Program-made: the position numbers and the translations under genes
Notes under the pieces: model-generated
Seen by the model: only the letters and a program-made list of their open reading frames with translations
Databases searched by the model: none
Told to the model about the DNA's origin: nothing
Shown here: positions 25,137 through 32,736 of the stretch, piece by piece
Numbering within the stretch: position 1 is the stretch's first letter
Layout of the letters: each line of letters opens with the position of its first letter
Assembly (NCBI RefSeq): GCF_013256625.1
Contig: NZ_CP053908.1
Span: forward strand, 3,224,001-3,288,000
Source of the DNA: Hymenobacter sp. BRD128
GTDB taxonomy: Bacteria > Bacteroidota > Bacteroidia > Cytophagales > Hymenobacteraceae
Direction of reading: 5' to 3'
DNA length: 64,000 nucleotides

Positions 25137-26102
25137 TTAATACAGCACGTCCTCGACCGGCAGCAGGGGCTTGGGCAGGTCGGTTTCGCCGAGCAGCTCG
25201 CGCAGGTCGATTTCGATGCTGCGGCAGATGGCTTCCATTGGCACATCATTGGGCTGGTTGTCGAAGGGGTTTTCGCTGTTGTGGCCCACTAGCTCGATGG
25301 TATTAAATACCCAACTGACGGTGGCCGCAAACGGCACCATGAGCCACACGTGAAACTGCCCTAGGGCTAGCCGGTGGTCAAACTCCTCGACGAGGCCCAG
25401 CGGCAGGATGGCGGCAAAAATCCAGACGAAGACGTAGCTAAAATAGGCGTACTGGCGCGGGAAAGGCGTGTTTTTGATGCGCTCGCAGGCCCCCTGTGCA
25501 TTGAACAGGTCCTGGATAGTATCCATCAGCGCCACGTGGCGAAACTCGGTGAGCAGGCCATTCTGGTGCAGGTCGAGTATTTCCTTGCTTTGGTGGCGCA
25601 GCAAGTGGGTAGGTGGGTTGGCCGTGGTTTTGAGGGCGCGGTCGGCGGGGTCGGTGAGGAAGGGCGCCACCTCGGCCTCCCAGCGCTCGGCCGTTTGGCG
25701 GCGCAGGTGCAGGCGCAGGGCGTTGCACCAGGCTAGCTGGCGGTAGAGCAGGCGGCGGTGCAGCTCGTGGGTGGCTACGGGGCTGGGCAGCCGCTCGCCG
25801 GGCAGCGGCTGCACGAAGTCGAACACCCGCAGCGTCCAGGTGCGCGAGGTGTTTACGATGGCGCCCCACAGCTGCCGACCCTCCCAGAAGCGGGCGTAGG
25901 AGCCGTTGCTTTTAAAACCAATGTAAAAGGCCACCGCCGTGCCGAGCATGGCCACCGGCTGCCACGGAATGTCGAGCCAGTGAATATCGAGCGGCCCGTA
26001 GAGCAGGCAGATAAAGGCATCGTAGCCGGCAAAGATGAGCAGCGGCCGCCAGCCGTAATTGCGCCACACAAAACTGGCGCGAAGATTTTTGCGAACGTAC
26101 AT
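25137..26102 (-). CDS. bestrophin-family anion channel (UPF0187)
   Basis: 321 residues. The N-terminus YVRKNLRASFVWRNYGWRPL, the GFKSNGSYARFWEGRQLWG motif and the C-terminal NPFDNQPNDVPMEAICRSIE acidic segment are diagnostic of the bacterial bestrophin family, pentameric anion or cation channels in the cytoplasmic membrane. Four main hydrophobic regions are visible. Ion selectivity cannot be read from sequence. It is divergent from the TonB_C gene. Confidence 0.92.
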   Translation of the reverse strand: MYVRKNLRASFVWRNYGWRPLLIFAGYDAFICLLYGPLDIHWLDIPWQPVAMLGTAVAFYIGFKSNGSYARFWEGRQLWGAIVNTSRTWTLRVFDFVQPLPGERLPSPVATHELHRRLLYRQLAWCNALRLHLRRQTAERWEAEVAPFLTDPADRALKTTANPPTHLLRHQSKEILDLHQNGLLTEFRHVALMDTIQDLFNAQGACERIKNTPFPRQYAYFSYVFVWIFAAILPLGLVEEFDHRLALGQFHVWLMVPFAATVSWVFNTIELVGHNSENPFDNQPNDVPMEAICRSIEIDLRELLGETDLPKPLLPVEDVLY

Positions 26103-26262
26103 GGATAAAACGAGTAAGCCATATTTTCGGCAGCCAAAGGCTGGGGTCCCGCCGGGCGGCGCGTTCTTTGCCTTGGGTATACGGCGCGGCGCGTTGTCGC
26201 GCTGCCCGCCCCATTACCCCCGGTGGCGGGCGATTGTTGGCCTGGCTCTTTCTCTTTAATTT

Positions 26263-27117
26263 ATGTTTACTCTTCGTCCTGCGGCCCTGCTGCTCGCCCT
26301 GGCCGCCGCCACGCCGGCCCTGGCCCAGAAACCCGTCAAGCTCAAGTACAAAGCCGACGACCCCAAGACCGTTTACGACGCCGTGGAGCAACCCGCCGTG
26401 CCCAAGGGCGGCCCCCAGGCCTACGCCGAGTACCTGGCTAGCCACCAGAAATACCCCACCGCCGCCATGCAGGCCAAGCAGGAAGGCACCGTGCTGGTAA
26501 CCTTCGTGGTCGAGCGCAGCGGCAGCGTGGGCGAGGTCGAAGTAAAGCAGCCGGTAGCCCCGCTGCTCGACGCCGAGGCCATTCGGGTGGTGAAAGCCGG
26601 CCCCAAGTGGACGCCCGCCCACAACCACGGCCAGCTGGTGCGCCAGCGCGTAACGCTGCCCGTGAGCTTCGTGCTGGCCCAGGGCTCGGGCGAAACCGTG
26701 GAGGTACCCGCCGCTGGCAGCACCAAGCCCGGCCAGCCGCTACCACCCGGCGCGGTGGCTGCCGCGCCGGGCACCACCTCGGTAGTAGGCACCACGGCGA
26801 GCGGCACCAACATCATACGGCCCGAAAAATCGGCCCAGCCGGTGGGTGGCAACGCGGCATTTTTTACCTGGATAGCCGAGCACCAGCAGTACCCGGCGCT
26901 GGCCCGCAAGCGCCGCATTCAAGCCAAGGTGCCGGTCGAGTTCGTGGTGCAGCCCGACGGCTCGCTCACCGATGTGCGCGTGGTGCAGAAGCACGGCTCG
27001 GGGCTGGATGAAGAGGCAGTGCGCCTCATCAAAGCCGCGCCCAAATGGGAGCCGGCGCTCTATCAGGGCAAACCAATAAAGCAAAAGATGGCTTTGCCGG
27101 TTATATTCCAACTGTAG
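26263..27117 (+). CDS. secreted protein with two TonB C-terminal domains
   Basis: 284 residues with a signal peptide (MFTLRPAALLLALAAATPALA) in place of the usual TonB membrane anchor. Two TonB_C modules follow: residues about 45-142 (YLASHQKYPTAAMQAKQEGTVLVTFVV ... PKWTPAHNHGQ) and about 200-283 (WIAEHQQYPALARKRRIQAKVPVEFVV ... PKWEPALYQGKPI), joined by a Pro/Ala/Thr-rich linker. Proteins of this layout occur in the phylum; they cannot couple to ExbBD without a membrane helix, so another envelope role is likely. Confidence 0.85.
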   Translation: MFTLRPAALLLALAAATPALAQKPVKLKYKADDPKTVYDAVEQPAVPKGGPQAYAEYLASHQKYPTAAMQAKQEGTVLVTFVVERSGSVGEVEVKQPVAPLLDAEAIRVVKAGPKWTPAHNHGQLVRQRVTLPVSFVLAQGSGETVEVPAAGSTKPGQPLPPGAVAAAPGTTSVVGTTASGTNIIRPEKSAQPVGGNAAFFTWIAEHQQYPALARKRRIQAKVPVEFVVQPDGSLTDVRVVQKHGSGLDEEAVRLIKAAPKWEPALYQGKPIKQKMALPVIFQL

Positions 27118-27168
27118 GGCTGGGTGCGCGTCGGCACGCAACCGCGCTAGCCCCAGCTTTCTCGGTCT

Positions 27169-28731
27169 ATGTCCCTTTTCTGCGCCATGACGCCCACCCA
27201 CGCCCTTACCCGGCCGGCTACGCCGGCTTTGCCCGCTCACTTCATCTGGCCTCACCAAGGCCGCTACCGCGAGAGCGCCCAGGCCATTGCCCAGGCGCTG
27301 TTTGATGCCCTCGACGATGACCTGCGCCCGCAGGTGTCGGTGCTCTGCTTGTCGCTCGACCCCTCCGCCCCCCAGCTGGTGTGCCAGGAGCCGGCCGAAA
27401 GCGAGCTGCCCAGCGACGCCTTTGCCGAAGTAGTGGCCGATGGCTTGGTGCTGGAAGCTACCGGCCTGGGGCCGCCCGTGGCGAAGTCGGCCGACTGGAT
27501 GAACCCCGCGCAGGTGCGGCAGCGCCTCGAAAACCTGGGCATTCGGGCCGCGCTGCTGCAAGTGCTGGAGCGGCTCGACGCCGGCGCCACCACCCAGCAT
27601 TTTGTGGGCTACCCGGTGCGCATCAACGGCTACATGGTATTTACGCTGCTGCGGGTGCAGCGCAAGCCGCTGCGCTCGTACCCGGCCCTCAAGCCCGACC
27701 GCTTTTACACCACCGGCAAGCCGGTGGCCAACTCGCTGCTGGCGGCGGCCATGTACCGCTTCAACGAGGAGTGCTATAAGTCTTTGAATGAGCCCTCGCC
27801 CGGCGCGGGCTTTCTTTTCCGCCCGCGCGATACGGAGGAGCTATTGCGCGCCGCCGGCCAGAGCCTGCTCGACACGCCCGCCCTGGCCCTGGGCACCGAC
27901 CCGGCGCTAGCCCAGCTTTTTACTACGCTCAATACCATTTCGAGCCTGCGCTATGAGGGCGCCGAGGGCATCGGCCGGCTGCTGCTGGTGCCGCGCGGCC
28001 ACCCCAATATCGAGGAGGTATTTGCCCTCACCTGCCCCACCGAGCTCAGCGACTACCGCGCCGTGCGCAAGCTGCTCGAAATGACCAGCCACGACGTGCA
28101 TCTGCTCGCCGACGGCGAAAAAGTGTATGCGCTAGGCCGCCAGACGGGCCACTACGATGCCGCCCGCGAAGACCTGTTCGACATTCACTTCGTGACGCAC
28201 TACGCTTGGGAGTTTGCCCACGCCGGGCAGGTGCTGCTGCGCTCGCGCTACGGCCTGCCCAACCTGCCGCGCCCGCGCCTCAACCGCACCCGCTTCAAGC
28301 GCGACCTCAAGCGCACCTTCGACCTGCACCGCACCGATAAGGTGGCCCTGCTCTGGGACGTGGTGCTCGAAGCCAGCAAGCAGCCCAAGGGTACGCTGCT
28401 CGTCATCACCACCGAAGCCCTGGCCGAGGCCGACCGCCTCAAGCTACAATGCACGCTTATCGAGCCGGTGCCGCTCACGCCGCTCATTACCCAGCTCATC
28501 ACCAGCATCGACGGCGCCGTGCTGCTCGACCCCGATGGCTATTGCTACTCCATCGGCGTTATTCTCGATGGCAAGGCTAGCGGCCACGGCAACGGCACCC
28601 GCGGCGCCCGCTTCAACTCGGCCGTGCGCTACGTTGAAAGCTCGCCCTACCCCTGCCTCGTGGTGGTAGTGAGCGAAGACGGCATGGTGGATGTACTCAC
28701 CAAAGAGAACCTAGCCGAAACGCGGGAGTAA
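27169..28731 (+). CDS. DisA_N/DAC-like nucleotide-binding protein with N-terminal sensor region
   Basis: 520 residues. The last ~150 resemble the diadenylate cyclase (DisA_N) domain that makes c-di-AMP from two ATP: SIDGAVLLDPDGYCYSIGVIL with the DGA motif at 448-450, and GTRGARFNSAVRYV at 476-489 where canonical enzymes have GTRHRAA. The long N-terminal region (YRESAQAIAQALFDALDDDLRP...) fits a predicted sensor domain found with such cyclases. Whether the altered RHR motif still supports catalysis is open. ATG 27187 is an alternative start. It lies 51 bases after the TonB_C gene. Confidence 0.75.
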   Translation: MSLFCAMTPTHALTRPATPALPAHFIWPHQGRYRESAQAIAQALFDALDDDLRPQVSVLCLSLDPSAPQLVCQEPAESELPSDAFAEVVADGLVLEATGLGPPVAKSADWMNPAQVRQRLENLGIRAALLQVLERLDAGATTQHFVGYPVRINGYMVFTLLRVQRKPLRSYPALKPDRFYTTGKPVANSLLAAAMYRFNEECYKSLNEPSPGAGFLFRPRDTEELLRAAGQSLLDTPALALGTDPALAQLFTTLNTISSLRYEGAEGIGRLLLVPRGHPNIEEVFALTCPTELSDYRAVRKLLEMTSHDVHLLADGEKVYALGRQTGHYDAAREDLFDIHFVTHYAWEFAHAGQVLLRSRYGLPNLPRPRLNRTRFKRDLKRTFDLHRTDKVALLWDVVLEASKQPKGTLLVITTEALAEADRLKLQCTLIEPVPLTPLITQLITSIDGAVLLDPDGYCYSIGVILDGKASGHGNGTRGARFNSAVRYVESSPYPCLVVVVSEDGMVDVLTKENLAETRE

Positions 28732-28796
28732 TAGTAAAATAAACCGAACGTCAGGCTTTGACAAGCTCAGCCTGACGTTCGGTTTATTTTACTATT
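28730..28796. terminator. bidirectional terminator of the GAACGTCA family
   Basis: 28-base perfect arms with an 11-base loop between convergent genes. The outer arm AATAGTAAAATAAACC gives an A/T-rich tail on both strands; the inner part GAACGTCAGGCT continues into a core like that of the 4471-4557 repeat. The stop codons of both genes overlap the arm ends. Confidence 0.88.
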
Positions 28797-29307
28797 ACTG
28801 CTTCGCCCGAAACGACCACGTAATTTTAAATACCGCGACCACGTCGCCGGCTTCATCGCGGCCGGTGCTGGTGCATATCACCGTGCGGCCTTCGCCGGTG
28901 GCGCGGCTTTCGGCCACGGCCTGGGCAATGGCCGCGCCATCGGGGCAGGTAAAAGCGATGGTGCCCACCGCCTTCTTGCTAAACTCGGCCGTGAGTCCCA
29001 CCACCAGCATCGACACCGGCCCGTCGCGCTGCACCTGCATCAGCGCCTGAATACCGCTGGCCAGCTCGGCCGCCATGCTCAGGCAGGCGAAGTAGATGCT
29101 GCGAAACGGATTCTGGGTAAGGTACTTGTAACGAATAGTAACGGTGGCCGCCTCCGGCGTGAGCGCGCGCAGGCGCAAGCCGGCCAGCCAGGCCATTGGC
29201 AGCTTGCGCAGCAGAAAGAGGCGCAGCTTGGCGGGTTTCAGCACTTGGCGGCGAAAAGCGGCGGCGGCGGCCGGCGAATCGGCCGCCGGAATGGCAGCAG
29301 TGGACAT
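28795..29307 (-). CDS. DUF4442 hotdog-fold protein
   Basis: 170 residues. The pattern TIRYKYLTQNPFRSIYFACLSMAAELASG and the following VGLTAEFSKKAVG match DUF4442, a branch of the hotdog thioesterase superfamily. These proteins probably act on acyl-CoA or related thioesters, though activity is rarely shown; the usual catalytic acid is not obvious here. Convergent with the DAC-like gene, and 44 bases from the PPC gene upstream. Confidence 0.8.
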   Translation of the reverse strand: MSTAAIPAADSPAAAAAFRRQVLKPAKLRLFLLRKLPMAWLAGLRLRALTPEAATVTIRYKYLTQNPFRSIYFACLSMAAELASGIQALMQVQRDGPVSMLVVGLTAEFSKKAVGTIAFTCPDGAAIAQAVAESRATGEGRTVICTSTGRDEAGDVVAVFKITWSFRAKQ

Positions 29308-29351
29308 AGTAGTGGCCGGGCCGCCTTGACACCGGCTGGCCCTGGGCGAAG

Positions 29352-29789
29352 CTAGGGCTTTTTTGGATTAGCCGCCGCAGGGCGCACCACCAATTCGCGG
29401 TAGCCGAAGGTCATATCAATCTCGCGCCCGAAGCGCAGCGCGGGCAGCGCCCCCAGCACAATTTCGGCGGTGGTGTACACGCGGCAGCCTTCGAGCAGGT
29501 GGCCGCCCAGGGTGCGCCCGGTACTGTCGGCCACGGCCAGGTGCAAGTGCCCGCCGCCCGAGGCCGAGAGTGTGCCCACGAGCGATACTATCTCAAAGTG
29601 CCCGTGGTAGTGAGTGGCAGTCTCTTGGTTGGCTAGCCGCAGGCGCACGTCGGTGAGGCTGCCCACGCAGGTAAGCACGGCGCCCGCTTCGAGGTGATGC
29701 GCCGCCACAAAGGCCGTGAGCTGCTGGTGCAGGTCATCGCCGGGCTTGAGGCGCAGGGCATAGGCAGTGAGCGGGGAAGAAAGAGCCAT
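29352..29789 (-). CDS. PPC (DUF296) domain protein
   Basis: 145 residues, a single PPC domain: LRLKPGDDLHQQL, GAVLTCVGSLTDVRLRLA, and HLHLAVADSTGRTLGGHLLEGC with the conserved histidines. In plants the domain is part of AT-hook proteins; bacterial stand-alone members form trimers of uncertain role, sometimes linked to metal binding. It is short, soluble and probably co-transcribed with the DUF4442 gene. Confidence 0.87.
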   Translation of the reverse strand: MALSSPLTAYALRLKPGDDLHQQLTAFVAAHHLEAGAVLTCVGSLTDVRLRLANQETATHYHGHFEIVSLVGTLSASGGGHLHLAVADSTGRTLGGHLLEGCRVYTTAEIVLGALPALRFGREIDMTFGYRELVVRPAAANPKKP

Positions 29790-29875
29790 CGGCGCCAGCG
29801 ACTGGGCTCACGCCGGGCTAGCCAGCCGCGCGAGCAGAAAAAGCAAAACAGGGTTTAGCACTGCACAAAAGAACA

Positions 29876-29908
29876 TCAGGCGGCGCTTGCCTACGCAGCG
29901 CCGCCTGA
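29876..29908. repeat. G+C-rich hairpin between the PPC and DUF4097-like genes
   Basis: Arms TCAGGCGGCGCT / AGCGCCGCCTGA with a 9-base loop, flanked by GAACA and CGTAC, so the outer ends resemble the GAACGTCAGG hairpins. It may act as terminator of the 31941-29934 operon: A+T-rich sequence follows on the minus strand. Confidence 0.65.
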
Positions 29909-29933
29909 CGTACTAGTGCTTTATGCTGGTAAT

Positions 29934-31154
29934 CTACTTGCTGAAACGCACCGTGCCGTAGCGCACTTTAATATTGACATTGCCGGCGCCGGGCGCGGGC
30001 ACCCGGCCGCCATACACGCCCATTACGTCGGCAATACCATCCGTCTTGCCGCCTTCCGAGAGCACGCGCACCTGTTTTTTATCGACTAGCAACTGGCCCT
30101 GCTCGGTGCTCACGTCGAAGCGAAAGCTAGGCGTGGCTTCGGCAAAACCCAGCCGGATGGTACTGTAACCGCCGTCCAGGGTTATCTGGCGGAAGTTGGC
30201 TCCCATGTCACGCACCTCAAAATCGGGGCAGTAGCGCACGGCCATGTCGAGGCCCTCGCTAAGCTTGCCCACGGTAAAGTGCGAGTAGCCCGATGAGCCG
30301 CGCAGGGTGCGCACCGTGCCCAGGGCCACGTCGCCGTATTTGCTGTGCACCGTGAGGTCGTGCACGGTGCCCATATCCACGTCAGAATAATTGGTTTGCA
30401 GCTCAATCTGCGCGCCGGCATCGAGGCGTAGGCGGGCGTAGTCGGCTTGCAGACTAGCCTGCCGAACGTAGGGTAGGGTGGCATCGCCGTTGGCAATGTG
30501 CACTACGTTGCCAGCCCCGTTGAGGCGGCCAGTGCGCAGCGTGCCGTAGTTGACGGTGAGCTGCGCCGGCCCCTGCCAGTCGCCATTCATCGTCACATCG
30601 GCAAAAGAAGTGGTGAGGCGCAGCGCCGTGGACGCCGGCAGCCACACGGTGTAATTCACCTCGTAGCGGCAGCCACCACCACTGCACTTGCCCTTCAACG
30701 CCGGCCCAAACTGCGAGCTTACGGCCACGCCACCCGTGCGGGCATCGTAGTCGAGCCACTGCACGCCCAGGCCATCGAGCAGCTGGCTAGCCCCGGCGGC
30801 GGTTTCGGCACGGGCAATAAGCTCAGCTTCGACTTTCATTTCCGGCCTGTCCCAGGCACTGATGCGCACGTGGCCGTAGCGCGTATCGAGGGCAAACGCC
30901 TGCCCCGCCTTAACCACCCGAAAGCTGCGGCTCAGGCGCCGCCGCTGCTCGATGGGCGGCGTAGTTTCTTCCTGGCTAGGGTGCGGCTGAGGCTGAGCGG
31001 CGGGGCCGTCCTGCCCGGCACTACCCGGCACCGGCGCCACGTAGTAGCTCATCTGCCCGCGCTCGGGCGCGGGCTCCGGCGCAGTCTGCGCCAGCCCAGG
31101 CAAGGCCAGGCTGGCTAGCCCAGCCGCTAGCAGCCAGGCAGGGTTAGTTGCCAT
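29934..31154 (-). CDS. secreted DUF4097-like beta-helix protein
   Basis: 406 residues from ATG 31154, which gives a signal peptide (ATNPAWLLAAGLASLALPGLAQ). The mature protein has the repeated short strands of DUF4097/DUF2807-type proteins (YGHVRISAWDRPEM; LTTSFADVTMNG; LQTNYSDVDMGTV; VHSKYGDVALGTV), which suits a right-handed beta helix outside the cytoplasm. It overlaps the anti-sigma gene by 11 bases, so it is part of the ECF sigma operon and may be its target or sensor. Confidence 0.75.
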   Translation of the reverse strand: MATNPAWLLAAGLASLALPGLAQTAPEPAPERGQMSYYVAPVPGSAGQDGPAAQPQPHPSQEETTPPIEQRRRLSRSFRVVKAGQAFALDTRYGHVRISAWDRPEMKVEAELIARAETAAGASQLLDGLGVQWLDYDARTGGVAVSSQFGPALKGKCSGGGCRYEVNYTVWLPASTALRLTTSFADVTMNGDWQGPAQLTVNYGTLRTGRLNGAGNVVHIANGDATLPYVRQASLQADYARLRLDAGAQIELQTNYSDVDMGTVHDLTVHSKYGDVALGTVRTLRGSSGYSHFTVGKLSEGLDMAVRYCPDFEVRDMGANFRQITLDGGYSTIRLGFAEATPSFRFDVSTEQGQLLVDKKQVRVLSEGGKTDGIADVMGVYGGRVPAPGAGNVNIKVRYGTVRFSK

Positions 31155-31941
31155 TGCGGCGGATGATATTATCGGCAATGCTGCGGCTATCGGCCAGCAC
31201 GTACTCGCCATTATTGCCCGCGGCGCCGGCCAGGGCGGTCTGGTCGCCACCGTGCAGCTCAAGCTGGCGGTCCAGGATGTCGAGGCGAATTTGCAGGTTG
31301 CGGTTCATAGCCGTCAGCACTACTTCGGGCTGGGGGTGGCGTGGCAGCTCGCGTTTCAGCTGCTGGTAGCTGGAGTCGAGGCCCACCAGCTCGCGCGCCC
31401 ACTCGGCGGTGGCGTCGGGGGCTAGCTGGCTGAGCTGGGTTTTGCGGTCGGTAAGCTGGGCAACGTAGTAGCGCTCCATGCCGTGCACGGCCGTGTCGAG
31501 GCGGGCATCTACGTCGCCATTGCCCTGGCTGGCAGCCAGCAGCACGCTGGGGCTGGGGCCGAGGTACAACGCCGCATCGGCCGCGCTCTGGCCAGCGTCA
31601 GCAGCTTGTGCTACTGTGGCCGGGCGATGCTGCGTTTTCCAGGCTTCGCCCAGGCCGGCAGCCACCAGCAGCGCCACCAGGGCCGCCGCAATGCCGTAGC
31701 GCTGCCAGCGCTCGCTTTTTTGCACGCGCAGCACGGGCGGGGCCAGCGGTAGCCGGGCAGCGGGCTGGGTGAGGGAGGTAGCAGCAATAGCCATGTGCGG
31801 CACTTCAGCAGCGGCTGGGCTCTCGCCGTGCAGTTGCTTTTCCAGGGCGGCCCACATCTCGGGCCGGGGCTCGTGCAGGTCGAAGTCGGCCCGGTGCCGC
31901 TCCGCGTAATTTTCTAGTGAATGACGATTAATAGGTTCCAT
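31144..31941 (-). CDS. single-span anti-sigma-factor-like protein
   Basis: 265 residues from ATG 31941 (MEPINRHSLENYAERHRADF). A cytoplasmic N-terminal part of about 95 residues precedes one membrane span (YGIAAALVALLVAAGLGEAW) and a periplasmic helical part. No zinc-binding HxxxCxxC motif is seen, so it is not a ZAS-type anti-sigma. The role is inferred from its place between an ECF sigma gene and a DUF4097-like gene, an arrangement common in the phylum. Confidence 0.7.
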   Translation of the reverse strand: MEPINRHSLENYAERHRADFDLHEPRPEMWAALEKQLHGESPAAAEVPHMAIAATSLTQPAARLPLAPPVLRVQKSERWQRYGIAAALVALLVAAGLGEAWKTQHRPATVAQAADAGQSAADAALYLGPSPSVLLAASQGNGDVDARLDTAVHGMERYYVAQLTDRKTQLSQLAPDATAEWARELVGLDSSYQQLKRELPRHPQPEVVLTAMNRNLQIRLDILDRQLELHGGDQTALAGAAGNNGEYVLADSRSIADNIIRRNGN

Positions 31942-32064
31942 AATGAATAAGTCCCGCAAGGCAGCGGAGTAGGACTATTACGCGGGGCTAATACGAGTGC
32001 CCCGGCGCAATGGCCGGTAATGTGGGTGGGAAAAAGCAGAACTTTCGCAGCGGTAATCAACTAA

Positions 32065-32640
32065 CTAACTCAGTCCGCGCTCCATAGCCAACTCGCGCAA
32101 ACGGGTGCGCGCCCGGCTGTACTGCGACTTGGAGGTAGATTCCGTAATGCCCAGAATGCCGGCTATTTCGAGGTGGTCATACCCTTCGAGCAAGTACAAA
32201 GACAGTACCACGCGGTAGCCGTCGGGCAGCTCCTGGATGCAGCGGCGCAGCACGTCGGCGCGGTACTGCTGCTCCTCGGCGTCTTCGTGGGCGTGGGGTG
32301 GGCTAGCCTCGGCCGGGGCCGCATCGTGGTGAAAATCTTCGAGCGGCACCAGCTGCAATCTTCTTTGCCGCAGGCAGTTAATACTTTTATTGACTACTAT
32401 CCGCTTGAGCCAGGCCCCAAACGACGAGTCGCCCTTGTAGCCGCTCAGCTCCCGAAATGCGCTCAGGAACGACTCCTGCAACACGTCCTCGGCCTCGGCA
32501 TAGTCGCCGGTGATACGCAGGGCGGCGTTGAACATGGCTTTCGAGTAGCGGCGGTATAATTCGGCCTGCGCCTGCCGGTCATTTACGCGGCACCGCTCTA
32601 CCAGCGGGGCATTGATGTCGATATACGCAACGGCTTCCAT
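32065..32640 (-). CDS. ECF RNA polymerase sigma factor
   Basis: 191 residues. Region 2 (YRRYSKAMFNAALRITGDYAEAEDVLQESFLSAF) and region 4 (ELPDGYRVVLSLYLLEGYDHLEIAGILGITESTSKSQYSRARTRLRE) are complete; there is no region 1 or 3. ATG 32640 gives the usual length. It should direct RNA polymerase to a stress- or envelope-type regulon, held by the anti-sigma-like protein encoded about 120 bases downstream. Confidence 0.93.
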   Translation of the reverse strand: MEAVAYIDINAPLVERCRVNDRQAQAELYRRYSKAMFNAALRITGDYAEAEDVLQESFLSAFRELSGYKGDSSFGAWLKRIVVNKSINCLRQRRLQLVPLEDFHHDAAPAEASPPHAHEDAEEQQYRADVLRRCIQELPDGYRVVLSLYLLEGYDHLEIAGILGITESTSKSQYSRARTRLRELAMERGLS

Positions 32641-32736
32641 AGGCAAACTCAGCTTGGGTAGGGCGCAAATGTCGGGGGCAGTCCGGATTATAGCCAACAG
32701 ACAATGCGCGTGGCGGCTAGGTTGCACTGGGGCACG

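Noticed and set aside
31144..31941. Zinc-binding anti-sigma factor (ZAS) domain
   Set aside because: The HxxxCxxC motif is missing; only the gene order and single membrane span support an anti-sigma role.
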